DNA from: Pteria penguin
Lineage: Eukaryota; Mollusca; Bivalvia; Pterioida; Pteriidae
DNA: 64,000 nt
Assembly: GCA_035048485.1 (NCBI GenBank)
Contig: CM068583.1
Coordinates: 19,009,341 to 19,073,340 of the forward strand
Reading direction: 5' to 3'
This document shows positions 12,213 to 22,641 of this stretch, one piece after another. Under the pieces are notes generated by a model. It did no database searches. It had not been told where the DNA came from and saw only the letters and a program-made list of their open reading frames with translations. Made by a program: the position numbers and the translations under genes. How positions within the stretch are numbered: position 1 is the first letter of the stretch; each line of letters starts with the position of its first letter.

Positions 12213-12416
12213 CCATAGGCGGATCTAGAAAGTTTTTTAAATGAGGGGTTGCAGCCTGCCATGACTACTATTATCTACTGTTCAGTTTGAAAAAAAAGGG
12301 GGGGGGGTGGGTGTTGCAGCCTTGAAAATGGCCGAAAATAACTTTTTGCTTTTGGTAAAAATTTCCGACGAAAGGGGGGGGGGGTTTACAATCCCCCTCA
12401 AAATCCGTCGATGCCG
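12213..12416. mobile_element. G-rich MITE-like repeat (arm A)
   Basis: Starts AGGCGGATCTAGAAAG, has two G runs and 'GTTGCAGCCTTGAAAATGGCC', and ends CCCCCTCAAAATCCGTC. The same layout (GGCGGATCTAGAAA ... G-run ... AAATCCGCC) recurs at 35,042-35,236 and inside the MITE at 36,301-36,765, so it is a repeat family. No clear target duplication was found. Confidence 0.5.
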
Positions 12417-12732
12417 ACAGTTTAAAATACTATACTAATTTCCACCTTAAAGCATTGATAATTAGTGTTCAGGGCCTGTCATTTCAACTTAGAGGCACTA
12501 AGACGAACGGGAAATTGCGCCTATGTTTGCATGAGTAAATGTTTTCCAAAGCCCGAACACTTTTTATCTTTGCATGATGAAAATGACTTTTAGTATTATA
12601 ACGTTCAGAAAGAATAGAACAAATTTATACATACTGAGCACTGCAATACAACTTATAAGATTGCAAATTGCATGTTAAAAATGATTTAATGAAAACAATT
12701 TAGTAAATTAGATAAGAATCTGTGAAACAAAT

Positions 12733-12782
12733 ATGAAACGGCCCCTTTGGCTTAACCTTTTTTTGAAGGGACCGTTTCAAAG
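12733..12782. repeat. Short inverted repeat GAAACGGCCCCTT
   Basis: GAAACGGCCCCTT is followed about 22 bases later by AAGGGACCGTTTC, forming a stem of about 13 bp. Arm B has the same at about 35,557-35,607 with a perfect right arm AAGGGGCCGTTTC. The role is unknown. Confidence 0.6.
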
Positions 12783-13032
12783 TTATCACATGATTTGTTT
12801 ACGAATACCTGTGAATTTGTACATAGTGAAAAAAGAAAAAAGAGGGAGCGGGCCCCCGGCCTTAAATCCGCCACTGGTAGTTCTACTGAATATTGTTCAT
12901 ACAGTACATGACAAGACAGGGAAAACAGTCCTTCAATATTTTATCACTTTTAAAACGCCAAAGAACAAAGGTCACATATATCAATGTATTTACAATAGCT
13001 TTCACGGACACACGTGTCATATGTTATCACAG

Positions 13033-13063
13033 GTCTAATCGGACGCCTAGACTGGATTCACAG
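13033..13063 (+). other. Conserved leader-like block (arm A)
   Basis: A 31-base block preceded by the acceptor-like GTTATCACAG and containing CGGACGCCTAGACTGG, ending GATTCACAG. An almost identical block at 61,314-61,360 is followed by a donor-like GTAACA, but here GT is replaced by AC. At 61.3 kb it lies 2.4 kb upstream of SDR gene 3 exon 1. Here it lies 2.3 kb upstream of the SDR exon 1 relic at 15,352. It may be a lost 5'-untranslated exon (inference). Confidence 0.4.
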
Positions 13064-13402
13064 ACAACACACGTGTGTATATATATTACTGCTATTTCTT
13101 TCTTGTCACTTGTGTATCGACAAGATTTAATTTCATGACACATTTACTTGAACACTTGTGTATTATATGTTATGCATGCATTATCACTTTGTGAAATCTA
13201 CATGTATAGTTCAAGACCTAGAGTATATCGGTTCTTAATCTAGGTTAATATGTTGAACACGAATGAACGGTAATATTCTCTATGTGCTACCTACTTCTGT
13301 CACAACTTTACCCTTCTTTCTCTGATGTTGGTGATATTTAAAAAAAGGGAAGGGGGGGGGGGCTGAAGAGCGCTTCTTAAGGCGACTAAAATGGGGGAGG
13401 GC

Positions 13403-13750
13403 TGGATAACAAATATCTGTCATCTAACATCTATCATGTAATGTTACATGATTACAAGATTATTTGTGTATGAGTTATCTGTATGTGTAGGATATTTGTT
13501 GCGCTTCCTTCTTACCTGTGATTCCAAAGAGTCTAAGAAAGAATGTCCATGTGGCACGTTTACATTACAATAATATTTGTGTATACATTCAATATATATA
13601 TTGGGGATTTTTAAAATTATTTATTTCATTATTTTTGTTTTCTGTTTCTGTTTTGTTTTGTTTATTTGGGGTTTGTTTTTGGGGTTTTTTTATTGTTTTG
13701 CTTTTGCTCATTGAAACATTATGGCATCTATTCTATTTGTATATTTTCAG
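13403..13750. other. SDR intron 3-like sequence before orphan exon 4
   Basis: Outside the A/B match. 'CTTACCTGTGATTCCAAAGAGTCTA' at about 13,512 resembles the intron 3 sequence CTTACCACTGATTCCTAAGAGTCTA at 1,724, so this is the end of an SDR intron 3. A T/G-rich low-complexity run covers 13,620-13,700. Confidence 0.55.
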
Positions 13751-13971
13751 TGAAAGAATTGCTCCCTGAAATTATACATACGTTTACATCCAAAGACACA
13801 CATAAAGTCGTCAATGCCTATGTCCATGCGTTGTGTGCCAAATACCCCAAGTACCGTTATGTCGTGGGCAGAGACGCCAACACATTTTTCCGTTTATTAT
13901 GGAATGTTCCAGAATGTATATCTGATTACATATTGTCTCTAAAATTGCCCCTCCCAGATGGTACCACGTAA
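13751..13971 (+). CDS. Orphan but intact SDR exon 4
   Basis: Acceptor ATATTTTCAG, then a 221-nt open exon ending in TAA, in the same phase as every other exon 4 of the array. It encodes HKVVNAYVHALCAKYPKYRY and a KLPLPDG tail. No exon 3 is visible between copy A exon 4 (2,677) and here, and none follows. It is either the last intact piece of a dead copy or an alternative terminal exon for copy A, whose exon 3 ends in the matching phase. Sequence alone cannot decide. Confidence 0.7.
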
Positions 13972-15351
13972 AGAAACATGACATTTTCACAATGCATTGT
14001 TAAAATGTGATATTTAGGCAAGTGATAATCAGATGAATATGTTTATATGAATATAATGTAACATTGAACATGTTATCATTTATGATACTAAATACATGTA
14101 AATGAGATCTTCACAGTACATCGTTAAAATATAGTATTTAGACAAATAATAAATAATTAGATAAGCATATTAATATGGTTATATTGTATTTTGAAAGTGT
14201 TTTCATTTAAGATATCGAATACATGTAACTTTAAAGATTTGAAAGAGTGTTAAAATATGATAACCACATTTAAATTGATTTTATATTCAGTATTAGTAGC
14301 ATGTTAATTCATTGATATTGCACTAGTTATCTAATCTGACACTCTGGTTTCTATATTTTTCTGTCTAACTATCTATATATGGTATTATATGAATAACAAC
14401 CACGTGCGCCTATTGTTGATTTCAATAAAACTTTGGACTTTTATGCAATAAATGATCAGACCACATATTAATGATAAGGATCAGGGAAAAAAATCTTGCC
14501 CATAGTGGATTTCAAAATCGGGCAATAAAGTAAATTTCAAGACCGTGTTCAAGGCACAAAATTCAAAAAGAAATACTAGACATCCACGGAATACCTTACC
14601 ATGAGTTTGACAATACTAACTTTTCTCACTTTGATAGATTGTAATACACATAACAACTTAAACAATAAAAGATTACAAGACCTTTTGCCCTTGACATGCG
14701 TTTATAGATTTTACGGACCTTACACATTGTTACGGAACTGCACAACTGAAATCGCAGATATATATGTTGATAGAACTTACACGAGCTCTATAGTTCACAC
14801 CAACAACCAAATAAACATCGTATACGTCAATAGCGTGTGCACTTTTTTCTCGATGTAACATATAAACTCTTATAGGTTACCTTTACATATCTAGATTTAC
14901 AGATGGCACCATATGCATATGTTTAATTCATAACAGAGATTATTTCGCTTTTACAGTGGCGTTAGCTGCATAATGCAAGACCTTATGATATTTATATATG
15001 CAGTGAACATACCCAAAGCAGTGATGAATGTTTGACGTGTAATAGATAGGGAAACTGATGTTTATAAATCACCTGTGAACACTTAGGTGTGATTGTCGGT
15101 ATAATCTACCAGTCTTTCCTTCTAGAGAGAGTAAGCCTGAAACTTACAAAATGATACGGGCTGATGAATATTGAGCACATACTGAAGCTGGTCCATTATG
15201 TATAGTAAGGAGATACTCAAGGAAGGTGACATTGAAAGTGGCCCCTTTAAATCCTGGCTTTCTGCCATACTTCGAATTCTCAAAGGCTACAAGGGTAACT
15301 AGTGTGTCATCTTATATATATATATATTCCTTTTATCGTTGGACGTTTGCA
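13972..15351. other. AT-rich stretch without a recognisable gene
   Basis: Two imperfect repeats of a 3' flank motif (AATGCATTGTTAAAATGTGATATTTAG near 13,996 and a similar one near 14,120) follow the orphan exon. An 85-residue ORF at 14,601-14,858 matches nothing I know and has no splice or promoter context. I see no gene here. Confidence 0.5.
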
Positions 15352-15479
15352 GAATGGTGGTGAAAAATTGAAAAGTGAAGTGTCAGAGAGAATACAAATG
15401 GTCCCTGTTGACGTCACATGCACAAGAGGTATTAAAGAAGCGTTAACGATCGCGAAGAAGCCTATACGATCGAAGAAGA
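15352..15479 (+). pseudogene. SDR exon 1 relic (5'-truncated)
   Basis: In frame it reads NGGEKLKSEVSER, QMVPVDVT, and ends SKK before a donor-like GTACAC. This matches the second half of exon 1 in genes 1 and 2. The start codon, membrane anchor and TGxxxGxG cofactor loop are missing; an AG (TTTGCAG) lies just before the match. The following intron also matches gene 2 intron 1, including a SINE fragment. It is non-functional as it stands. Confidence 0.8.
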
Positions 15480-15569
15480 GTACACTTCTTTTTTTTTAAT
15501 TGTATTGGTCAATTCTGACTCTAGTTTTATCACCATAATAGTTCTTCAAAGCTACATTTATTTATTTGA

Positions 15570-15650
15570 TTGTTCTGTTTCACGTCACACAAGTATTATT
15601 TCATTGATATGGTGGTTGTACCTGCCTGGTGCCAATCGGAACACCGTCGC
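15570..15650 (-). mobile_element. SINE fragment in relic intron 1
   Basis: CACGTCACACAAGTATTATTTC and GATATGGTGG match the 3' part of the longer tRNA-SINE family seen in full at 39,519 and 62,637. The fragment sits the same distance after the exon 1 relic as a matching fragment after gene 2 exon 1 (49,195), so insertion came before the tandem copying. Confidence 0.55.
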
Positions 15651-16974
15651 CATTTTTTTTTTTTACAAAAATAGACTCGGAAGCCCCACGGCGCAGCGAT
15701 ATATACCATATCGCTTCAATTCTTCGGCTTTCCTCGTAGTAGCACACTGCGAAATGAGGCTAAAAAAGTTCATAAGATTGTTTTTGTAATTTAGGATATG
15801 AGAAGTTCAGTATGAAATGTATCACCCGTTTTGAGTAATATTACACAATCGTACGGCAATTCAGAAATCCTAGCGAATTTCAATTTTCTTTTTAAAATGT
15901 TAGAACACTGGAAACGAATCAGAAGAAACTCGAAGTGACATTTAACCAGTGCACGTGCATAGACTCCGCCATGAAAAATCATACTAGTTCACCCATTCAG
16001 AGAGAAACAATTATAGACAAAAGCAGGCAATGGACATAATTGCTTATTTTCGTGCAAACATGACAGACATGCTGATCATGGCCATTTGTGTTTACAAAAC
16101 AACTGGAAGTAGTCCCATTGGCTGACTACGTAGTACGTACGATTCGTATTTGCGTACGGAAATGGACGAGTTGTTACGATTGGCCTAGTGCATGGTATAA
16201 AATATTTTTATGCGTGAGGATCCACCCCTAGCACCGAGTGATCGTTGGTTTATACCCTCCTTTCCTACAGGTAGGAAGAGAGAAAACCTCAAAACGCAGC
16301 TTTGCACCGGAGAGAGGCAGGTGATCAATCTTTAAAAGTAAATCTTATGAATTTATGAGGCGCAATCCGGCATTGCGTTTTTACCTCACTTCAGCTTTTA
16401 GTATAGTTTTATAAGGGATGGAACACTTCTTTCAAAATCGTCCTAAGAACCTCATTGATTGATTAATTTATTTATTAAGTATTATTATTATTATCATATT
16501 TTGTGTGCCAAGTTTACAGAATTCAACTAACTGAGTAATTCGTATACTTTAACCCAATTAACCACCCATAACTTGAACTTTTGATTCTGTAATCAAAATA
16601 ACCCTTTAACATTACAGACAATATTTGAAGGCATTTCCAGACAGACTGTTTTTTTTAAGTATTTCGTAATCATGCTACCGAAACAGAAGACTTAACAAAC
16701 CTGTCGTGCATGGCATTGATTCTATAAATAAACACATACAAAAAGATGTTTCTCATAGGCAGTGCAGTGTGAAAAATTGCATAACCGAAGTCAAAGGTGT
16801 ATCAGGATATCATATCTTTGAAAATTACACATGTTTAAAAGTTAAATCCACATTATATTACGAGTACAACTTCACAATATTGGCAGCTTCGAGGGCGTAA
16901 TAGATAGTTTAGTTAGATATATAATGCACAAAGAAAAATAGGATACAGTGATACATTTGGAAGAACTTTCAGGT
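15651..16974. other. Non-coding stretch with a promoter-like patch at 16,196
   Basis: GGTATAAAATA at about 16,194 is a good TATA box, preceded by an inverted CCAAT (ATTGGCC, about 16,178). About 70 bases downstream CCTACAGGTAGGAAG looks like an exon end plus donor. The patch is richer in GC than its surroundings. No ORF or known RNA was recognised downstream, so the function is open. The rest of the interval shows nothing. Confidence 0.3.
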
Positions 16975-18430
16975 AACAACCATCTGTTTATTTCACTTCA
17001 TATAAATACTGGACTTGCAAGGAATTATGTAAAGCACTAGATTTTCTCATGAATAATATTTTTGTGCAATTTGATGGCAAGATATATCAACAAATAGTTG
17101 GGATTCCTATGGGTACTAACTGCGCGCCTCTGATAGCAGATTTATTTCTTTATTGATATGAGAGGGATTTTATGGTTTCTATTCAAAAATCAAAACGTTT
17201 TGACCTCATTGACAAATTTAATAATACTTGCAGATATCTGGATGACATTTTCGTTATCGATAACCCTGAATTCGAACAATTTATATCAGAAATATATCCA
17301 CCAGAGCTCACATTGAATAAAGCTTATACTTGAGATAAATCTACACCTTTCTTAGATTTAAACATCAAAATTATCAACAACCTAATATATACTAATATTT
17401 ATGATAAACGTGAGGATTTTGGATTTCCTATTGTAAATTTCCCTTACTTGGATGGCGATGTCCCTCGACTCCCATCATATGGTATCTATATATCTCAATT
17501 AGTTCGATTTGTCAGAGGCTGCACCGATGTTTTGGACTTTCATAAACGAAATTTACAAATTACTACTAAACTTTTAACTCAAGGTTACAGATATCACAAG
17601 CTAAGAAAAACATTCGGCAAATTCTTCAGATCTAATTCAGAACTTCTATCTAAATTTGGAAATATTTCTTTTCAACAGTATGTATCCAATGGAATTTCCC
17701 ATCCTATTTTTTACGGTGATCTCGTATATAAACTAAGGAAAGTAAAAGGCTCCGATAACGTTATTTTATCATGTAATAAAATAGTCAAACGTCTCCTAAA
17801 TAGACAATATGATATTGAGATCATCAAAAAGACTATAGATCTTGTATTTGGCCCCTCTACAGCCTTATGCAGACTTTTACTTGAACGTTGCGCGCTGACT
17901 AACAGGGCGGTGGGGACTATATGACGGGCCTTGTCCAAACCTCTTTCAGAGGAGACATGGTCCTGAACCTCGTCCCCTCTGACTGTTAGTCGGGACTTTT
18001 ACAGATCTAGGGTCTTAGCTCGCTTTCAGACTAGCAGAGCACGGTTTATCATGTTGATATCGCATATATTTTTATACCATTATGGGTTTTACAATACCTT
18101 ATGTGTTTATATTTTTATGACCTCTCAATATGCGATACCTGTTGACCCTTGTTCTTTACATGGAGGATTATTTATAAATTTTTAAATGTACGTCTTTTGA
18201 TTGTTCTGCTGTTACGGTGAGTGGGAAGGTGGGCCCGTAAACCGGTTAACCACACCATTTATTTGGCTTTTGTCAAATTAAATGATCGTCCTAAGTCGGT
18301 ATCGTAATTGCACTACAATCAAATATTTTTGTAATGTGTTAAATGTTCTATTATATTATTTATATTCATGTATTGTATAGCTCCATGGTGACTTCTGTCA
18401 CATAACTGAGCCGGTAACTCCTCTTTTGTC
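16975..18430 (+). mobile_element. Penelope-like (RT) retroelement, copy 2 (longest)
   Basis: A 5'-truncated copy containing part of the reverse-transcriptase palm, the C-terminal region and the full 3' tail, ending near GAGCCGGTAACTCC. From about 17,300 it is nearly identical to copy 1 (3,862-5,000), but it extends about 320 bases further upstream. The 5' limit is approximate because I see no target duplication. Confidence 0.75.
17010..17924 (+). pseudogene. Reverse transcriptase fragment with two nonsense codons
   Basis: A 305-codon frame ending at TGA 17,924. It contains GIPMGTNCAP, then the catalytic-box sequence CRYLDDIFVID (Y-x-D-D), then PFLDLNI, DKREDFGFP and GIYISQLVRF. In-frame TGA codons lie at 17,154-17,156 and 17,331-17,333. 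The second is shared with copy 1 (3,901-3,903). It lacks the N-terminal fingers and any endonuclease. Assignment to Penelope-like elements rests on motif order after YxDD and on hammerhead-like tails in the related family here. Another RT clade remains possible. Confidence 0.75.
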
Positions 18431-20038
18431 TTTCAATTGCCTTCAGGATAGTCTCATAGTTCAATCAAATGAACTCACCAAAAGCAATGGAAAGTCTTAG
18501 AGGTGATGGTGTATATCGCAACATGGGGTTTCAGTTTATACTGCCTCAAGCGAAAGACAGGCAATAAAGCAGAAAATGGTAAATCCCCTCAGAAAAATGG
18601 TTTCCGGCAGCCATTTTTAAACGCTAGTCTCTGTGATTCGCGTTTTATGTCTCCATAAGATAAATGAACTTATATGGTGACAGCACAAGTCTGATACAAT
18701 GCGTAGGTATTTAGACGCATGCAACGAACCATGCAGAAGCGGTGAGGCCTTAGACTTTTTTTCATCATCGGTAATGGGATCTTGCAGTTTTTTCTTTCTC
18801 CATCGAAATACAGGACACCGACGAACAACTGCTGAAACTCGAACCCGGGGCCACGCCATCACGAGTCGATCACCTTACTCAGCTCAGTTTGAACGCTGCT
18901 GCGACACAAATGCATATATTGAAAATAACAGTATTAATTAGTTTCTACTCAAGGCAGAAACTATAGATAAACAGAATATTTGTAGAACAATAACCAACGA
19001 AATTTACCCAATACAAATATGCCAAAACCTTATCTGAGGATAAAGGTATGCACGAGGAAGTTTTAGTATTAATCTACAGACTCAAATAGTAAATTGTAAG
19101 TAAACACTTCATGTCTGTAAAGACGTATTTGAAATCTGGTCTGCTAAAATGTCGAGAATCGACTTTTTCCCATATTCACCGAGTAATTATCATAGGTTTT
19201 GCTAAAATAATCAGCCTGTCATCCACAAGGAATAGAAGATAAGCTAGGTCAAAGCATAAAATTCTTTTTCACATAGGATCCCATGTCAAATTACGAAACT
19301 TCAAGCAAGACTTACACCTCTTTCTACATCTTAGCTTTATATAACTCATATATCAAAATGTTTGTCATACCCTCCTCTACCAAAATTTTAACAGTTTACT
19401 ACAGATCAGCCACGTCTCGTTAATTACCATTCTTTCACCGCTACAAGCGTCTTACTGGACTTGACGCTGACCCAGTTACTTGGCATTATTTTGACGGCAT
19501 TTTATATCAATGTGACTTAATGCATTTGTGGCCTTGTGGAGTTTATGGAAGTTCAAAATAATTTAAATATTTATGCGTTTTGAATAATATTTACATTGTT
19601 AAATTTGTTAGTTTCCGAATGCTTTAGTTTAAAGTGTGGAAAGGTACATAGATATAATCAGATTTAAGCAACAAATTGAAAGAAGGCACACATATAAAAA
19701 AGCTGTCAATTCAAGAAGAGAAGTGTTAGATCTGTGGAAAAAGAAATGAAGAAAAATATGCAGGAAACAAAAATTAGAGAATCTGAAAACTGGGTGTGGT
19801 CATCAAAGAACAAAAATTGAAGGTGTTACACATAAAGACATGGATCTGCACTACGATGTTTCAAATTCTGTAAAATTAAATTCAGGATTTGAGGTGGGGA
19901 TCAATGCAGATTATTTATAAATATAACTTATTATAATTTTTTATATATCATCAATTTATGCGGAACAAAAGTTTATTTATTATATAGATTTTGACGATGT
20001 ACATTTTATTGTACTGCATTGTTTAGACTAAAAATATA
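18431..20038. other. Non-coding stretch containing a divergent SDR 3' flank copy
   Basis: No gene recognised. About 19,258-19,440 matches the SDR downstream flank in arms A (3,180-3,335) and B (28,525-28,675) at lower identity: CACATAGGATCCCATGTCAAATTA, CTACATCTTAG and CCCTCCTCTACC. This is the trace of an older array unit between copy A and gene 1. The 80-residue ORFs near 18,617-18,941 overlap on opposite strands and look fortuitous. Confidence 0.55.
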
Positions 20039-20207
20039 CTGGAGGAAACGTTATAAAACAAGGCTTTTATATCATCGCCTTCTCTGTGTGTATGCTGGAG
20101 GAAACGTTATAAAAACAAGGCTTTTATATCATCGCCTTCTCTGTGTGTATGCTGGAGGAAACTTTATAAAACAAGGCTTTTATATCATCGCCTTCTCTGT
20201 GTGTATG
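20039..20207. repeat. Three-unit 56-bp tandem repeat
   Basis: Units 20,039-20,094, 20,095-20,151 and 20,152-20,207 start CTGGAGGAAAC and end TCTGTGTGTATG. They differ by one added A in unit 2 and a G-to-T change in unit 3 (ACTTTAT for ACGTTAT). The near-identity implies recent amplification. Repetition makes the 65-residue ORF here an artefact. Confidence 0.95.
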
Positions 20208-22312
20208 AGCTTTTAAAGTGCAGTAGATTGAGAACACAACCAAATCCAGTTGCCATGCAAGTATGAGAAATAGAAAAGGTTATCATTAAATAAATATGCA
20301 GGCCATCTGCGATTACGCTGGTTTTAACATGTTTTTAAGAAAACATTTCATCATGAATGGCATTGTAATATCTGAGGAAATCAGGCTTTATGCATGTATA
20401 TGATTAATAAAATCTAAAGAAGTAAGACACTGCAATCTTCACACAGTCAAATACGTGTCCAGTGGTCAAATGATGTGAAGGCACGTTTAAGAACAAGCAT
20501 TTTGGAAGTTAGAAATAATTCATGTATTATGCATTTAATGGTAAACAACTAAAGAAACTACACCAAAATTTTCGCCTTGATATTATGTAAAATTGTGAAA
20601 ACAGACATTTTATAGATGTGAGAGAATCAAACTAAATAATTATTATTTTTTTGTTTATGTATATATTCGGAGTTTTCGATTACGTTTTGAAAGTTTTAAT
20701 CATTACTTCAAAATGCACGTGATTACGGACAAATATTGACGTTTCAATAATAAAATGTCAATTACGACAAATTGAAGTGCAAATTTGTTTTTTGTATATT
20801 GAGTAGATATCACTGTTTTCCTTTTGCTTGTTCACTTGCAATCCTTTTGCTTTAAATAATCTTAAAGAATATTGTTCAAATCACGTGCCAATGGACACAC
20901 AATTCCACTTAAATTTGAGATTTGAGAGAATAATTTGATAAAAGAAACGAAACTCGGAATGACAATCCCTTAACTGAGCCTCATAGGTTATGGTTAAAAA
21001 TAGATTGGAGTTAAATGTGTTGTGTGCAGTCATGCACTTTTTGTTTGTGTACGAGGTCTAGATAGGCTTGATATGCAGTATGCTTTTTACATGCTAGCCC
21101 ATACACACATGGTTAAAAATGGTACTTCATGACAATCATTTTTCTTAAAAGGACTATTAAAGACTTTTTTTGCAGAGGATGTTTTTTTTTCGAGATTGAC
21201 GGAAAAGGTAAATATGGAATTTCCTCTAACAATGCATACTGGAGGTTGCTTTTGGTATATTTCTATAAATATATATATTCTATAAATACCATTTATCTCT
21301 ACAGAAGTTGAACTTTCTGTGTGCGGTCGGTTTAAAATGTGTTGTTATCAGAGGCATTACAATACAATAAGCATCATCAAGGTGTAGAGTATATATAATT
21401 AGCAGATCTGGCGTATTTGTTTTGTAATGCATGGAGTAATATATCAAATACTTTGGTTTGTTATATATGTACACAATATATTTACTATCCACATTGATCC
21501 TCATCTCCAATCCTGAAGAATATTTTCGTCTTCATTTTCTGGCCTCTGAAGACCACCTCTTCGTTTCAGGCTACTTACTTTATCTGCGAATTTCTTATTT
21601 CTTTTTCTGGCTGTTGTTTTCTTCACCTCTCTTTTTTGTATCAACAGGCGTTCTGTGTATCTACTTTAAAAGTCCTTGAAATTGTTAGATACTAACCAGT
21701 AGATACATTTCGTGTCTTCTAAGTATAATTAAACTGCACAATTTTGATTTTAACAAAATTTAATATTCAGTCAATGAATAAGTTACTCATGATTACATTT
21801 GCCATATGTTAAAGTAAACCACCGGATAATTGTAGTCAAGGCCTTGAAAACTGGGTCTGGTGCCAATTCAATCTTCCAAAAGTGTCAACAGCCTTCGATT
21901 ACCGTCGATATCTTTATTGTTAGCATGTTCAATAAATTAGTATCATCGGATTTTAATGAATCAATTCTTCACCCGTAAACGTTATCTAAAGCAACACTTC
22001 TGACATATGTAGCATTTATTCCGAATTTAACATCGGCAAAGAGGCAACCATTTTATATTGACGTGGGTTTGTCAAAAAATATACACAGCTATATATTATG
22101 CATTTCCTGGCGTCAACATCGTACCGCGGTTGCCATTTACTAAAACGTGGAAACAGATGATACCAGACGAAAAGTCAGCGTTTCCCGCTTGGCTGTTTAC
22201 ATCCCCATATGAAGACACGAATCAGCCCTTCACTGCAAACACAAATAAAATATATACATGAGTAAGAGAAGTGTACTATAGAATTACCTATGTGTATTTT
22301 TAACATTTGTAG
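20208..22312. other. Upstream region of SDR gene 1, nothing recognised
   Basis: AT-rich. No gene, repeat family or leader-like block of the kind seen at 13,033, 35,863 and 61,314 was found. An AG at 22,311-22,312 (ACATTTGTAG) just before the gene 1 start fits a splice acceptor, so an untranslated exon of gene 1 may lie in this region. Confidence 0.45.
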
Positions 22313-22325
22313 GAGTGAAGTCATA

Positions 22326-22641
22326 ATGTTGGAATACTTTGTCGTCGGGCTAGTGCTCTTCTTGATACTGAGGTTTTATTTCCGATCGTTGATGATAGAT
22401 CATTATCAAGGACGTCATGTGATGATAACTGGATGTGATTCTGGATTCGGTTTCATGCTGGCAAAAAAATTGGACTCGATGGGCTTTAAGGTATTTGCTG
22501 GATGTTTGACCGAAAAAGGTGGTAAAGAACTGAAAAGTGAAGTGTCGGAGAGAGTACAGATTGTCCCTATTGACGTCACCAGCACAAAAAGTATTGAAGA
22601 AGCGTTAATGATTGTAAAGAAGTCTCTTCCATCAAAACAAG
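22326..22641 (+). CDS. Gene 1 exon 1 (membrane anchor and cofactor loop)
   Basis: 316 nt, ending in phase 1 at ...TCAAAACAAG. The intron begins GCAAGT (22,642), matching the AG|GCAAGT pattern typical of GC-AG introns. The nearest GT, four bases on, would break the reading frame. Confidence 0.9.

Larger units (their letters stand above)
1..13402. repeat. Segmental duplication, arm A
   Basis: Sequence from position 1 matches 25,336 onward in direct orientation with only a few mismatches per few hundred bases where compared by eye. The match ends at 13,402 (arm B: 36,246), just after a shared ATGGGGGAGGGCTGG. The left end lies outside the window because position 1 is already inside the match. 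Arm A holds material missing from arm B: about 3,376-3,655, 3,862-5,000, the SINE at 5,109-5,256, 6,133-8,703 and about 9,127-9,545. It lacks a 1.8-kb segment found in B at 31,395-33,197. It contains exons 3 and 4 of one SDR gene plus downstream sequence. Confidence 0.93.

Noticed and set aside
16220..16400. Small nuclear RNA candidate downstream of the TATA box
   Set aside because: Compared with remembered features of U1-U6, U11, U12 and U3 and found no matching Sm site or conserved core. Left as a promoter-like patch only.
18617..18941. Two overlapping 80-residue ORFs
   Set aside because: Opposite strands, no domain, no splice or promoter context.
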